Assembly (NCBI RefSeq): GCF_900116195.1
Contig: NZ_FOZW01000011.1
Coordinates: 62,001-126,000 of the forward strand
Source of the DNA: Alloyangia pacifica
Lineage (GTDB): Bacteria > Pseudomonadota > Alphaproteobacteria > Rhodobacterales > Rhodobacteraceae
Length of the DNA stretch: 64,000 nt
Direction of reading: 5' to 3'
Positions 9,675-17,932 of the stretch are shown here, one piece after another. The number at the start of each line of letters is the position of its first letter. Position 1 is the first letter of the stretch. The translations under genes and the position numbers were made by a program. The notes under the pieces were generated by a model. It was not told the DNA's origin, made no database searches, and saw nothing but the letters and a program-made list of their open reading frames with translations.

Positions 9675-10793
9675 TCAATGAGCCGAGTGCACAGGTTGCA
9701 AAGGCATCAGGCCTTTGTCGAGGTAGAGCAGATCCGTGCTTTTGAGCCCTGGTGAAATGCGCCGTGCGGGCAGCCCAAGAATTGCTCTCGGGGTGCTCGT
9801 GACCATTGCCAGCGCCGCCGGGAGCGACAGTCCCACGTGGTGAACCAGATTGCGCAGGTTTCCCAGTTGATCGATATGCGCACCAGCCAGCGCGCCCTCG
9901 CGATTGATCAGCCTCCCGTCATGCACCGCGATCTGCTGATCATAGAGCGTGAAGCTCTCGGGCCCGCCGACCGTTGCCATCGCGTCCGAGACGGCGAAGC
10001 TGAGCGCCCCCTTGGGTCGCGCTGCGAGCGCAATTCTCAGCATGTCCCACGAAACGTGGATGCCGTCGCAGATGAGGCCACAGGCGACAGGCGACAGGAT
10101 CGCCGCACCAAGCAGCCCCGGCGCGCGAGAACTCATCTGGTCCATGGCATTGAACAAATGGGTGACGCAGCGCACGCCCTGCGCAAAGGCTTGGCGCGCC
10201 TCCAGCTCGGTGGCGCCGCTGTGACCGGCGCTGACGACCGCGCCAGACGCCACCAGCCGCCGCAGCAGCGAGGCCTCGGCCAACTCCGGCGCAAGCGTGA
10301 TCATCACCGGCATTCCCGCCTGCCGCAGGCGCTCGACCAAAGTCACGGTGCGCAGGTCCAGCGGCCGGATCAGCCCTTCTTCGTGCGTGCCCTTCCGCGC
10401 GCGCGCAATATGCGGCCCTTCGATGTGCAGACCGAGAATGCCGCTCTCAGACCAGCAGGACAGGGCCGCTTCGGCAGCCGCTTCGGTTATCTCAGGATGA
10501 TCGGTGATAACGGTCGGCAGAATATCGGCGGTCCCCAGCCTGCGGTGCGCGTCTCGCATCGCCGACAGCCCTCGTGGCGTGGGATCGCTGTTGAACATCA
10601 CCCCTCCGCCGCCGTTCACCTGAAGGTCTGTCAGCCCGGGAGACAGCAGATGTACATCAGCTGTCACGCCGGGCCCGACCGGGGTGATCTGGCGCAGCAC
10701 GCTGCCCTCGAAGTGCAGGGCCTGCCACTGAAGCAGGCTCTCGCCGCTCCAGACGTAACGGGCGATGATCTGGTCAGGGGATCGCCGTGTCAC
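9675..10793 (-). CDS. nagA: N-acetylglucosamine-6-phosphate deacetylase
   Basis: 372 residues, slightly shorter than typical NagA. It removes the acetyl group from GlcNAc-6-P to give GlcN-6-P plus acetate in the cytoplasm. Amidohydrolase-superfamily landmarks are present: PGLTDLQVNGGGG (52-64), metal ligand motif HIEGPHIA (123-130), GHSGAT (His 191), THLFNAM (His 212), CDGIHV (242-247) and the catalytic Asp in FAVSDAMA (270). It is the last gene of a twelve-gene minus-strand operon and its ATG overlaps the nagB stop by 4 bases. With NagB downstream in the pathway and NanE/kinase upstream, it completes a ManNAc to fructose-6-P route. Confidence 0.93.
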   Translation of the reverse strand: MTRRSPDQIIARYVWSGESLLQWQALHFEGSVLRQITPVGPGVTADVHLLSPGLTDLQVNGGGGVMFNSDPTPRGLSAMRDAHRRLGTADILPTVITDHPEITEAAAEAALSCWSESGILGLHIEGPHIARARKGTHEEGLIRPLDLRTVTLVERLRQAGMPVMITLAPELAEASLLRRLVASGAVVSAGHSGATELEARQAFAQGVRCVTHLFNAMDQMSSRAPGLLGAAILSPVACGLICDGIHVSWDMLRIALAARPKGALSFAVSDAMATVGGPESFTLYDQQIAVHDGRLINREGALAGAHIDQLGNLRNLVHHVGLSLPAALAMVTSTPRAILGLPARRISPGLKSTDLLYLDKGLMPLQPVHSAH

Positions 10794-11581
10794 AACGGGC
10801 CCCCGAAACTTGGGTCCCTGCCACCGGGGTGCACCGTTTCGTAGTAGTCGCGCAGGCGCAGCGCGGCAGCGGCGTCTTCATCGCAAAGCACGGTTGCCTT
10901 TGGGTGCAATTGCAGCGCCGAGGCCGGAGAGGCAGCGGCAAGAGGGCCCTCGATGGCGGCGGCAAGCGCCTCTGCCTTGGCAGCGCCCGTTGCAAGCAGC
11001 AGGACCTCGCGGGCGTCGAGAATTGTCGCAATCCCCATCGTGATCGCCCTCGTCGGAACGTCTTCGGGACGGTCGAAGTAGCGGGCATTGGCCGCGACCG
11101 TCGATCGGGTCAGAGTCTTGATCCGCGTGCGGGACCTCAGCGAAGAGGTCGGCTCGTTGAAGCCGATGTGACCGTTCTGCCCGATGCCCAGAAGTTGCAG
11201 GTCAATGCCCCCGGCCTCGGCAATGGCGGCTTCGTAGCGGGCGGCTTCGGCGGCGGGATCGGGCGCATCGCCGCAAGGGAGAGCCATCCGAGCCAGGTCC
11301 ACGCCGAGCGGTACGCCGAACCGGGTGGCCATGTAGTGCCGATAGCTCTGCGGATGATCGCCGCTCAGTCCGACATATTCGTCGAGGTTGAAGCTGCGCA
11401 TCTGCTCGATCTGTGCGCCTTCCTCCGCCACCATCGCCGGAAGCGCCGCGTAGAGGCGGTCCATCGTGCCGCCGGTGGCCAGACCAAGCACGCTGTGTGG
11501 CTTGCGCTTGAGCTGACGCGCCAGCCGCCGCGCCGCGTGTTTCGTGACCGCCTCGACGGTGGGCAAGATCAAGATCTTCAT
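10790..11581 (-). CDS. nagB: Glucosamine-6-phosphate deaminase
   Basis: 263 residues. It converts GlcN-6-P to fructose-6-P and ammonia. Visible family signatures: LGLATGGTMDRLY (32-44, phosphate loop), SFNLDEYVGL with the catalytic Asp region, LLGIGQNGHIGFNEP and the later ALAAAIEGP region. I chose the ATG at 11581 because the protein then begins MKILILPTVE, the usual NagB opening, and because it overlaps the kinase stop by 4 bases (ATGA). The longer frame upstream would be antisense-like Arg-rich sequence. Translationally coupled to nagA by another 4-base overlap. Confidence 0.93.
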   Translation of the reverse strand: MKILILPTVEAVTKHAARRLARQLKRKPHSVLGLATGGTMDRLYAALPAMVAEEGAQIEQMRSFNLDEYVGLSGDHPQSYRHYMATRFGVPLGVDLARMALPCGDAPDPAAEAARYEAAIAEAGGIDLQLLGIGQNGHIGFNEPTSSLRSRTRIKTLTRSTVAANARYFDRPEDVPTRAITMGIATILDAREVLLLATGAAKAEALAAAIEGPLAAASPASALQLHPKATVLCDEDAAAALRLRDYYETVHPGGRDPSFGGPL

Positions 11582-12441
11582 TTTGCGCGGCTCCGATCTG
11601 CGCTGCGGGCGAGATCGGCGATCCCGATCACCCCAGCCTCGGCGCCAAGCCCCGCGCGCGCCAGCGCGGGGCGCAGCAGGTCCGGAGCCTCGGGTAGATG
11701 GGCGTCTACAGTTTCGACAAAATTCTCGGACAGCCCGATGCCGCCACCGATCACGATAATCTCGGGATCGAACATAGCCTGAATGTCGGCGCAAAGCCGG
11801 GCCACACGCTCGGCGCAGCAGGTCCGCAGGTCTTCGGCCCATGTCTCGCCGGCACGGGCGGCGGCGAAGATCTCGGGCGCCTCAAGCGCCCGGCCCTGCG
11901 CCCGCGCGGCACGAGCCAGCCAGCGCCCCGCGACCTCGTCTTCGAACCGCCCCGAGGTTCCCGCCCCGCCTGTCTGGCCGAAATGCCCGGCCAGACCGCA
12001 GCGCCCCGATAGCAGACGCCCTCCCGAGACGATGCCCCCGCCCAGTCCGGTCGAGATGGTCAGAAAGACCGTATCTCTGCCCTGCCCGGCTCCGAAACGG
12101 TGCTCGGCCCAGGCCGCCGCCTGTGCATCGTTGCGCGCCAGCGCGGGCAGTCCGAAGCGCGCCTCTGCCAGCTCGGTCAGCGGTGTGCGCGGCGGGATGT
12201 TGAGGGTTTCGGGGTTGAGCGCAGACCAGAGGCCGCGCGCATCCACGGCGCCGGTCACGGCGAGGCCGAGCGCGCTGTACCGGCCTTTCCAGCCGGCGCA
12301 CAGCGCCTGTGCCGCATCCAGCCACGCAGCCGGGCCGGCGGCACGGTCGGTGGCGATGCGGCGCACGTCGATGACCTGAGCGCCGTCAACCAAAGCCGCC
12401 ATCAGCTTCGTGCCGCCGATGTCCAGCGCCAGGCAAGTCAC
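11578..12441 (-). CDS. nanK: ROK-family amino-sugar kinase (probable ManNAc kinase)
   Basis: 287 residues. It starts MTCLALDIGGTKLMAALVDG, the phosphate-binding motif of ROK kinases, and contains the ISTGLGGGIV loop and the RNDAQAAAWAEH catalytic Asp region. Placed between NanE and NagB, it most likely phosphorylates N-acetylmannosamine; a GlcNAc or glucose kinase role cannot be excluded. The canonical ROK zinc motif (CxCGxxGCxE) is absent: after AGHFGQ the sequence reads TGGAGTSGRFED with no cysteines. This is a clear departure from the family. 4-base overlaps with both neighbours indicate coupled translation. Confidence 0.82.
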   Translation of the reverse strand: MTCLALDIGGTKLMAALVDGAQVIDVRRIATDRAAGPAAWLDAAQALCAGWKGRYSALGLAVTGAVDARGLWSALNPETLNIPPRTPLTELAEARFGLPALARNDAQAAAWAEHRFGAGQGRDTVFLTISTGLGGGIVSGGRLLSGRCGLAGHFGQTGGAGTSGRFEDEVAGRWLARAARAQGRALEAPEIFAAARAGETWAEDLRTCCAERVARLCADIQAMFDPEIIVIGGGIGLSENFVETVDAHLPEAPDLLRPALARAGLGAEAGVIGIADLARSADRSRAK

Positions 12442-13115
12442 CGTGCCACCCCATTCAGCGCATCGGCAAACCAGCCGGTAACGACCTCAAGCCGGGTCAG
12501 CGCCGAGCCGACGGTGACACAGCCCGCCCCGGCACGCAGCGCTTCGGCAGCGGCCTGCGGCGTGTTGTAACGCCCCTCGGCCACCACCATCGGACCAAGG
12601 CGCGCCATCTCGCGCACAAGCGCCAGATCTGGGGCTTCGGGCACCGGGCCACCAGTGTAACCAGAGAGTGTCGAAGCGATCAGATCAAATCCCATATCTG
12701 CTGCGGTCCGGGCCTCTTCCAGCGAGCTGCAATCGGCCATCGCCAGCGCGCCACCATCGTGGATCGTCTGCAAAAGCTCCGCCACCGGTTGGGGCCGGGG
12801 TCTAGCGGTGGCATCCACCGCGATGATGTCCGCCCCTGCCGCGATCAGATCAGTCACATCGGAAAGGAAGGGCGTGATGCGCACCGGGCTGTCCGGGAGG
12901 TCCCGCTTGAGGATCCCGACGATCGGGGCATCGGTGCGGGCCCGGGCTGCGCGCAGGTTGGCCAGCCCTTCGATGCGCAGCCCGCGTGCGCCGCCGTCGA
13001 CAGCCGCCCGCGCCATCGCGGCAACGATGGACGCATCGTCCATCGCGCCGCCATCGACCGGTTGGCAGGAGGCGATCAGCCCCCCGCGCAAATATTTGGG
13101 CAATGCCGTCGTCAT
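12438..13115 (-). CDS. nanE: N-acylmannosamine-6-phosphate 2-epimerase
   Basis: 225 residues, the normal NanE length. It interconverts ManNAc-6-P and GlcNAc-6-P. TIM-barrel features typical of NanE are present: GGLIASCQPV at the N-terminus, GLRIEGLANLRAAR, PIVGILKRDL, ITPFLSDVTDL, AGADIIAVDATARPRP, the ADCSS strand, and the phosphate-binding C-terminal part AGCVTVGSALTRL. Its ATG overlaps the RidA stop by 4 bases and its stop overlaps the kinase start by 4 bases. No sialic-acid lyase (NanA) is in the window, so the operon enters the route at ManNAc or a derivative rather than at sialic acid. Confidence 0.92.
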   Translation of the reverse strand: MTTALPKYLRGGLIASCQPVDGGAMDDASIVAAMARAAVDGGARGLRIEGLANLRAARARTDAPIVGILKRDLPDSPVRITPFLSDVTDLIAAGADIIAVDATARPRPQPVAELLQTIHDGGALAMADCSSLEEARTAADMGFDLIASTLSGYTGGPVPEAPDLALVREMARLGPMVVAEGRYNTPQAAAEALRAGAGCVTVGSALTRLEVVTGWFADALNGVAR

Positions 13116-13501
13116 TCCGGCGCCTTATAGCCGATGCAATCGACCTCGACCTTGCAGTCGACGACCATGCGGCTTTCGACGCAGCAACGGGCGGGCGGGT
13201 TCTCGCCAAAATACTGCTCGAAGACGCCGTTGAAGCTCCAGAAGTCGCGCGGGTCATCGAGCCAGACGCCGACGCGCATGATGTGCTCGGGGCCATAGCC
13301 CGCGTCCTTGGCGATCTCGAGCATGTTCTGGATGGCTATATGGGCCTGTTCCACGATGCCATGGCCTTGGATCTCGCCGTCTTTCATCGGGGTCTGGCCC
13401 GAGACGTAGAGCCAGCCGCCCGCTTCCGTCGCCTTGGCGAAGGGAAGCTTGCGTCCCGCCGAACCTTTGCCGTCGCCAACACCGTGCCGGATGATAGTCA
13501 T
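13112..13501 (-). CDS. RidA-family enamine/imine deaminase
   Basis: 129 residues with the RidA (YjgF/YER057c/UK114) fold signatures: LYVSGQTPM, a central region ending IQNMLEIAKDAGYG, RVGVWLDDPRDF and the terminal PARCCVESRMV strand with the conserved Arg, then KVEVDCIGY. RidA proteins hydrolyse reactive enamine/imine intermediates released by PLP enzymes. Here it sits next to a class V PLP enzyme, which fits that role. I chose the start at 13501 (MTIIRHGVG) rather than longer upstream options, because homology-like sequence begins there and the upstream gene ends 16 bases before. Confidence 0.88.
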   Translation of the reverse strand: MTIIRHGVGDGKGSAGRKLPFAKATEAGGWLYVSGQTPMKDGEIQGHGIVEQAHIAIQNMLEIAKDAGYGPEHIMRVGVWLDDPRDFWSFNGVFEQYFGENPPARCCVESRMVVDCKVEVDCIGYKAPE

Positions 13502-13517
13502 GAGAGAGTCCTTTCGT

Positions 13518-14606
13518 TCAGAGTGTGCCGATGTCCGCCAGAGCCTCGTCGAAGCGATCCAGCGTTTCATCGGAATGGAAGAGTTGTGCCGAGAGCCGCA
13601 GACGGCCATGGTCATACCAGACACGGACGCCCCTGCTTTCGAGCGCTTCGGCGAGCGCCTCAGCGTGAGGCGCGAAGAGTGTGATATTCTGCGAGCGCGC
13701 CTGCCCGGCGCGCGGCAGCGGGGCGTGACCATGCCGGGTGAGCGCGTCGGCAAGGCCGTCGGCAACGCCGAGAAGATGTGCCTCGCGGGCCGCATCCGTC
13801 AGCCGCAGCAGCCGCTCAAGCATGGCCCCGAGGATCGCCACGTCGAGGTGCGGCACGTTGCCGAACTCGTGACGTTGCGCTGTCGACGGAGCTGCATCAG
13901 AGTACCAGCCTGCGCCCGCCGGGCGCAGCGCCCGACCGGCCTTGCTGCCGCAGATCAGCAGCCCCATGAAGGACGCGCCGAGAAACTTGTACGTGCTGCT
14001 GACAGTCACGTCGGCGTCCTCCGCCCGCACGCTCAGCGCGCCTGTCGCATGGGTTGCGTCGTTGAGCACGATGACGCCGCGAGGCCGCAGCGCCGCCGAA
14101 AGCGCTGCGATGTCCAGCCGCTGGCCGGAGCGAGGGTTCACCTGACTGACGTAAAGCAGCCGGGTTCTCGGCCCGCAGGCATCGATCAGCGCTTGCTCCG
14201 GACAGTGCTCGTCAGGCGCGGGCACCTGCAGCAGCTGAACGTCGGGCGCCAGCGCCTGCAGGGCCGCGCGCCCGCTGGCGTAGTCATTGGCGGCCATGAC
14301 AGCGCTGTCTCCGGGCCGCCAGTCGATTGCCGAAACGACACGGGTGATGGCCTCGGAGGCATTGCCAAGAAGCGCCACATCCTCGACCCGGGCCTGCGTC
14401 AAGCGCGCGACCTGTGCACGTACCTGTGCCGCCACGTCCCAATGCGCTACATACCCGCGCTGCCCGTCAGCCTTGCGCGCGAGAAAGGCCTCGATCGCCG
14501 CTGCGGCCGAGCCATGCAGCGGGCTCTGCCCGCCACCGGCAAGGTGAACCCATGCGGGATCGAGCTGCGGAAACTCCGACGGCGGGATGAGCGGAGCGAG
14601 GCGCAT
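13518..14606 (-). CDS. Class V aminotransferase-fold PLP enzyme
   Basis: 362 residues from the ATG at 14606. Fold-type I PLP enzyme of the class V (cysteine desulfurase/isopenicillin epimerase-like) group: HLAGGGQSPLH near the N-terminus, NASEAITRVV, VLNDATHATG with the PLP-binding Asp and His, and the Schiff-base Lys in VSSTYKFLGASF. The specific reaction cannot be told from sequence; transamination, beta-elimination or desulfuration are all possible. Its start overlaps the aldehyde dehydrogenase stop by one base (TGATG). In an operon for amino sugars it may process an amino-group-bearing side chain, with RidA clearing imine products. Confidence 0.82.
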   Translation of the reverse strand: MRLAPLIPPSEFPQLDPAWVHLAGGGQSPLHGSAAAAIEAFLARKADGQRGYVAHWDVAAQVRAQVARLTQARVEDVALLGNASEAITRVVSAIDWRPGDSAVMAANDYASGRAALQALAPDVQLLQVPAPDEHCPEQALIDACGPRTRLLYVSQVNPRSGQRLDIAALSAALRPRGVIVLNDATHATGALSVRAEDADVTVSSTYKFLGASFMGLLICGSKAGRALRPAGAGWYSDAAPSTAQRHEFGNVPHLDVAILGAMLERLLRLTDAAREAHLLGVADGLADALTRHGHAPLPRAGQARSQNITLFAPHAEALAEALESRGVRVWYDHGRLRLSAQLFHSDETLDRFDEALADIGTL

Positions 14607-16129
14607 CAGCGGCGCACGTCGAAGGTGATGGTCTTGAGGTCGCACATCTCGCGGATGGTGTGCATGCCGCCAGTGCGACCAAGACCGCTGTCGGTGCCCG
14701 CAGCGCCGCCAGCGGGTATACAGGGCTCCCAGTAACACGACATCTCGTTGATGTTGACGATCCCCGCGCGCAGCGCCTCGGCGTAGGCAAAGGCATTCTT
14801 CGTCGTCGAGGTGAATACCGCCGCGGACAGCCCGTAGTTGCTGGAGGCCGCGAGCGACAGTGCTTCTTCCATGGTTTCGAAGGTCAGGATCGGCGCGACC
14901 GGACCAAAGCTTTCCTCGACGTTCAGAAGCGCTTCCACGCCAAGTCCGGTGACCACGGTGGGCTGGTAGAAAAGATTGGTCGCCTGCCCTTCGGCCACAC
15001 CGCCGCCGGTCAGAACTTCGGCACCGAGCTTGCGGGCGTCGCTCATGTGCTGCTCCATCTTCTCCAGGGCTGCCGCGTTGTTCAGAGGTCCCATGTTGGT
15101 CGCGGGATCGAAGGGATCGCCCATCCTGCGTGATGCAGCCACCTTGAGCACGCCCTCGACAAATCGGTCGTGCACCGAACGGTGCACGAGCACGCGTTCG
15201 GTGGCGGTGCAGATCTGTCCGGCGTTGGCGAAGCAGCCTGCGCCGACCTGTGCTGCTGCGACCTCGACGTCGGCATCGTCCAGCACCAGCGTCGGGCCGT
15301 TGCCGCCAAGCTCGAACATCAGGTGCTTGCCCGGTGCGCGGCTCGCGATCGTGCGGCCCGTGGCGCTCGACCCGGTGAACCCGATGCTGTGCACCTTACG
15401 GTGTGTGGCCACGGCATCGCCGACCACCGGCCCCTCACCCATGACAAGATTCAGTGCGCCTTCGGGCAGATCGGCATCGGCGATGACGTCCATGAATGCG
15501 GCGGCAATAAGCGAGGTCGTAGGTGCGGGCACCCAGACCACCGGCGTTCCGGTCGCCAGCGCCGGCCCGAGATAGTACATGCAGGGCAGGCCCAGCGGGA
15601 AGTTCCACGGGGTGATCGCACCAAGAACCCCCTTGGGCTGCAGCATCGAGAAGACCCGCTTGTTCGGGTCGGAGACCTGCAGCACGTCGCTGGTGATCCA
15701 TTTCACCTGCTCGGCGGCATTGCGGAAGCCAAGTGCTGCGCTGGCGACCTCGTCCCTGGCATCGCCCAAGGGCTTGCCCTGTTCAAGCGAGAGCAGGCGC
15801 GCGAGCCGGTCTTGCGCGCCGACAATCAAGTCCGCGATCCGCTGGCAGAGCGCCGCGCGGGCGTAGGTGCCCATCTTGGCCAGCGGCGCAAGCGCGGCTT
15901 CGGCCGCGGCGACCGCCCGATCGACATCACCTCGCCCTGCCATCGAAACATGGCCCACCGGCTGGCCTGTGGCGGGCGAGACGATCTCCAGGTAGCGCCC
16001 GGTCTCACCCTCGACGGTCTGGCCACCGATGGTGTTGAACGCAACCAGACCGTCCGCGGGCCTGCTGTCCGTGATCGGAATACCGCGCAGGTTGGGGCCG
16101 TCCTGAGTGGTGCGGAACATATAGGTCAT
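14606..16129 (-). CDS. NAD(P)-dependent aldehyde dehydrogenase
   Basis: 507 residues, standard ALDH superfamily length. It oxidises an aldehyde to its acid. Cofactor and catalytic motifs: TPWNFPLGLP, GFTGSSATGR, the general base Glu in FELGGNGP, and the nucleophile Cys in NAGQICTATERV. The later EESFGPVAPIL is also typical. The substrate is not readable from sequence; succinate-semialdehyde- and betaine-aldehyde-type enzymes are the nearest patterns I see. It lies between the creatininase-like gene (4-base gap) and the class V PLP enzyme (1-base overlap), so it is firmly part of this operon. Confidence 0.9.
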   Translation of the reverse strand: MTYMFRTTQDGPNLRGIPITDSRPADGLVAFNTIGGQTVEGETGRYLEIVSPATGQPVGHVSMAGRGDVDRAVAAAEAALAPLAKMGTYARAALCQRIADLIVGAQDRLARLLSLEQGKPLGDARDEVASAALGFRNAAEQVKWITSDVLQVSDPNKRVFSMLQPKGVLGAITPWNFPLGLPCMYYLGPALATGTPVVWVPAPTTSLIAAAFMDVIADADLPEGALNLVMGEGPVVGDAVATHRKVHSIGFTGSSATGRTIASRAPGKHLMFELGGNGPTLVLDDADVEVAAAQVGAGCFANAGQICTATERVLVHRSVHDRFVEGVLKVAASRRMGDPFDPATNMGPLNNAAALEKMEQHMSDARKLGAEVLTGGGVAEGQATNLFYQPTVVTGLGVEALLNVEESFGPVAPILTFETMEEALSLAASSNYGLSAAVFTSTTKNAFAYAEALRAGIVNINEMSCYWEPCIPAGGAAGTDSGLGRTGGMHTIREMCDLKTITFDVRR

Positions 16130-16133
16130 CGAG

Positions 16134-16886
16134 TCATCCGTAGGTTTTTGAAATTTGGGTCAAAAGGCCGGCGACGCGGGTCGCGGCGGCCTCGAAGAGC
16201 GTGGCCCCTGCCGCAGCGCTGGCCTCGGATGGGGTGCCGATCACCCCGTCCGGAGAAATCGCATCGAAGGAGCGCCAGATGGTCGGGGACGGCCCCGCGT
16301 AGAGGTGTGGGTCGGGCCAGCCTTCGGGGGTGCTGCCGGGTTTGATCTTGTCGGGACGAACGGCGGCTCCGTGCAGGTGCATCATCACCGAGGTCTCGAG
16401 CGCACCGGCGTGGCCCGTGCCGTGAGCAGCGTCCGGCAGGGTCGCCTCGGCCACATCGCGCACATGTTCGAACCAGGTGATTGCCGCCGCCCCGGCCCCG
16501 GCCGCGCCGAGTGTCGAGACCGCAACCCCAAGCGCGGGCCGGTTCCCGCCATGGGCGTTCAGGAACACCGGAAGGAAACCGTCATCCCAGAGGTTCTGGC
16601 CAATCTCCGTGAGCAGCGAGACAAATGTCGCGGCGCTCAGGGACAAGGTGCCGGTGAAGGCCCGGTGATGCGGTGACACTCCATAGGGCACCGCGGGCAA
16701 CAGCAGAGTCCCCTCGGCCCGAGCGACGGCGGCTTCGGCCACCGCCGAGGCGATCAGGTGATCTGTCCCGACACCGAGATGCGGTCCGTGCTGCTCGACC
16801 GCGCCGCAGGGGATCACCGCGAGCGGGCGCCGCGCGCCGGCACCGACCGCCTGCAGCTCCGGCGAGGTCATCTGTTCGAAGCGCAT
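16134..16886 (-). CDS. Creatininase-family metal amidohydrolase
   Basis: 250 residues. Metal ligand pattern of the creatininase family: CGAVEQHGPHLGVGTDHL near the N-terminus, then NAHGGN, and Glu in GHAGALETSVM. Members hydrolyse cyclic or linear amides (creatinine, formamidopyrimidines, precursor amides of F420 and mycofactocin). I use the start at 16886 because upstream sequence in this frame is an Arg-rich shadow of the permease gene, and because this ATG overlaps the permease stop by one base. In this operon it could open a lactam or remove an amide substituent from the imported compound (inference). Confidence 0.85.
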   Translation of the reverse strand: MRFEQMTSPELQAVGAGARRPLAVIPCGAVEQHGPHLGVGTDHLIASAVAEAAVARAEGTLLLPAVPYGVSPHHRAFTGTLSLSAATFVSLLTEIGQNLWDDGFLPVFLNAHGGNRPALGVAVSTLGAAGAGAAAITWFEHVRDVAEATLPDAAHGTGHAGALETSVMMHLHGAAVRPDKIKPGSTPEGWPDPHLYAGPSPTIWRSFDAISPDGVIGTPSEASAAAGATLFEAAATRVAGLLTQISKTYG

Positions 16887-17932
16887 CAATGTCGTGCCTT
16901 GTCGATCGCACGGGCGCGCAGGCGATTGATCACGGTATCTCCAGCCAGCGCCGCGATGATGATGGCCCCTTTCCAAAGCTCGATCGACGACGGGTCGGTG
17001 CCGAAGATCCGCAGCGCCGTGGTTACCAGAGATACGATCAGCGCCCCGGCGATGACCCCGACGACCGAACCGCGCCCACCGAAAACAGAGGTGCCGCCAA
17101 GCACTGCCGCCGCGATGGCGTCGAGCAAAAGGGTGATTCCGCCGACGTTTGGTGTCACCACCGGCACACGGGAAATCATGATCACCGCGGTCAGGAAAAC
17201 AAAGACGCCAGAGGTCGCATAAACCAGAAGCAACTGACGTTTTATCGGAATGCCAGCCAGTTCCGCCGCATCCATATCCGATCCGACGGCGTAGGTGCGT
17301 AGGCCGAAACGCGTGCGGCGCATCAAAAGCCACGACAGGGCCAGAAGCACAGCTGCAACTCCGATCACATTGGGAATGCCTCCCGTGCGGGCGATGCCGA
17401 TCCAACGCAGCACCGGCTCTTCGAGGATCAGAACGCCCTTCTGAGCCACAGCAAGCGTCGCCCCCTGCAGCGCGATCATCGTGGCCAGCGTGGCGACGAA
17501 GGGCGGCACCTTCGCCCTCGCCACGAGCAGACCGTTCACCAGACCGATCCCGCCCATCGCCAAAAGTCCGATCAGCAGCGACAGCAGAAGCCCGTCGCCG
17601 GCGTCTAGGCGGCTGGCGATCAGGGTCGAGCAAAAGGCAACCCCATAGGCTGCCGAAAGGTCGATGCCCCCCGAGATCAGCACGACCATCGCGCCGATCG
17701 CCAGCACTGCGATTGGCGTCGCCTGCGCGACGATGTTCAGCATGTTCGCCCAGGACAGGACCTTGGGGTCAATGACGAAGAAGAGGGCCGCCAGGAGAAC
17801 CAGCAGGATCACCGGGGCGTAGTTGAGCAGGCGGACCATCCGGGCACCGCTCGGGCTCTTGCGGATCATAGCGGATTCCTTGGCGAAGGATGAGGTTGTG
17901 TCAAACTGTGTCATATCTCTGGCCCCGCTCAT
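16886..17932 (-). CDS. Ribose-type sugar ABC transporter permease
   Basis: 348 residues, an inner-membrane permease of the RbsC/XylH (BPD_transp_2) family. Many hydrophobic helices are visible, beginning APVILLVLLAALFFVI, with the family segment VVLISGGIDLSAAYGVAF and the later AVLGGTSVFGGRGSVVGV that precedes the final helices. It starts with an ATGA overlap with the permease-ATPase fusion gene. The translated N-terminus has a cytoplasmic extension of about 35 residues before the first helix, so an internal start (MTQF or MIRK) is possible. It pairs with the permease half of the fusion protein to form the membrane channel. Confidence 0.88.
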   Translation of the reverse strand: MSGARDMTQFDTTSSFAKESAMIRKSPSGARMVRLLNYAPVILLVLLAALFFVIDPKVLSWANMLNIVAQATPIAVLAIGAMVVLISGGIDLSAAYGVAFCSTLIASRLDAGDGLLLSLLIGLLAMGGIGLVNGLLVARAKVPPFVATLATMIALQGATLAVAQKGVLILEEPVLRWIGIARTGGIPNVIGVAAVLLALSWLLMRRTRFGLRTYAVGSDMDAAELAGIPIKRQLLLVYATSGVFVFLTAVIMISRVPVVTPNVGGITLLLDAIAAAVLGGTSVFGGRGSVVGVIAGALIVSLVTTALRIFGTDPSSIELWKGAIIIAALAGDTVINRLRARAIDKARH

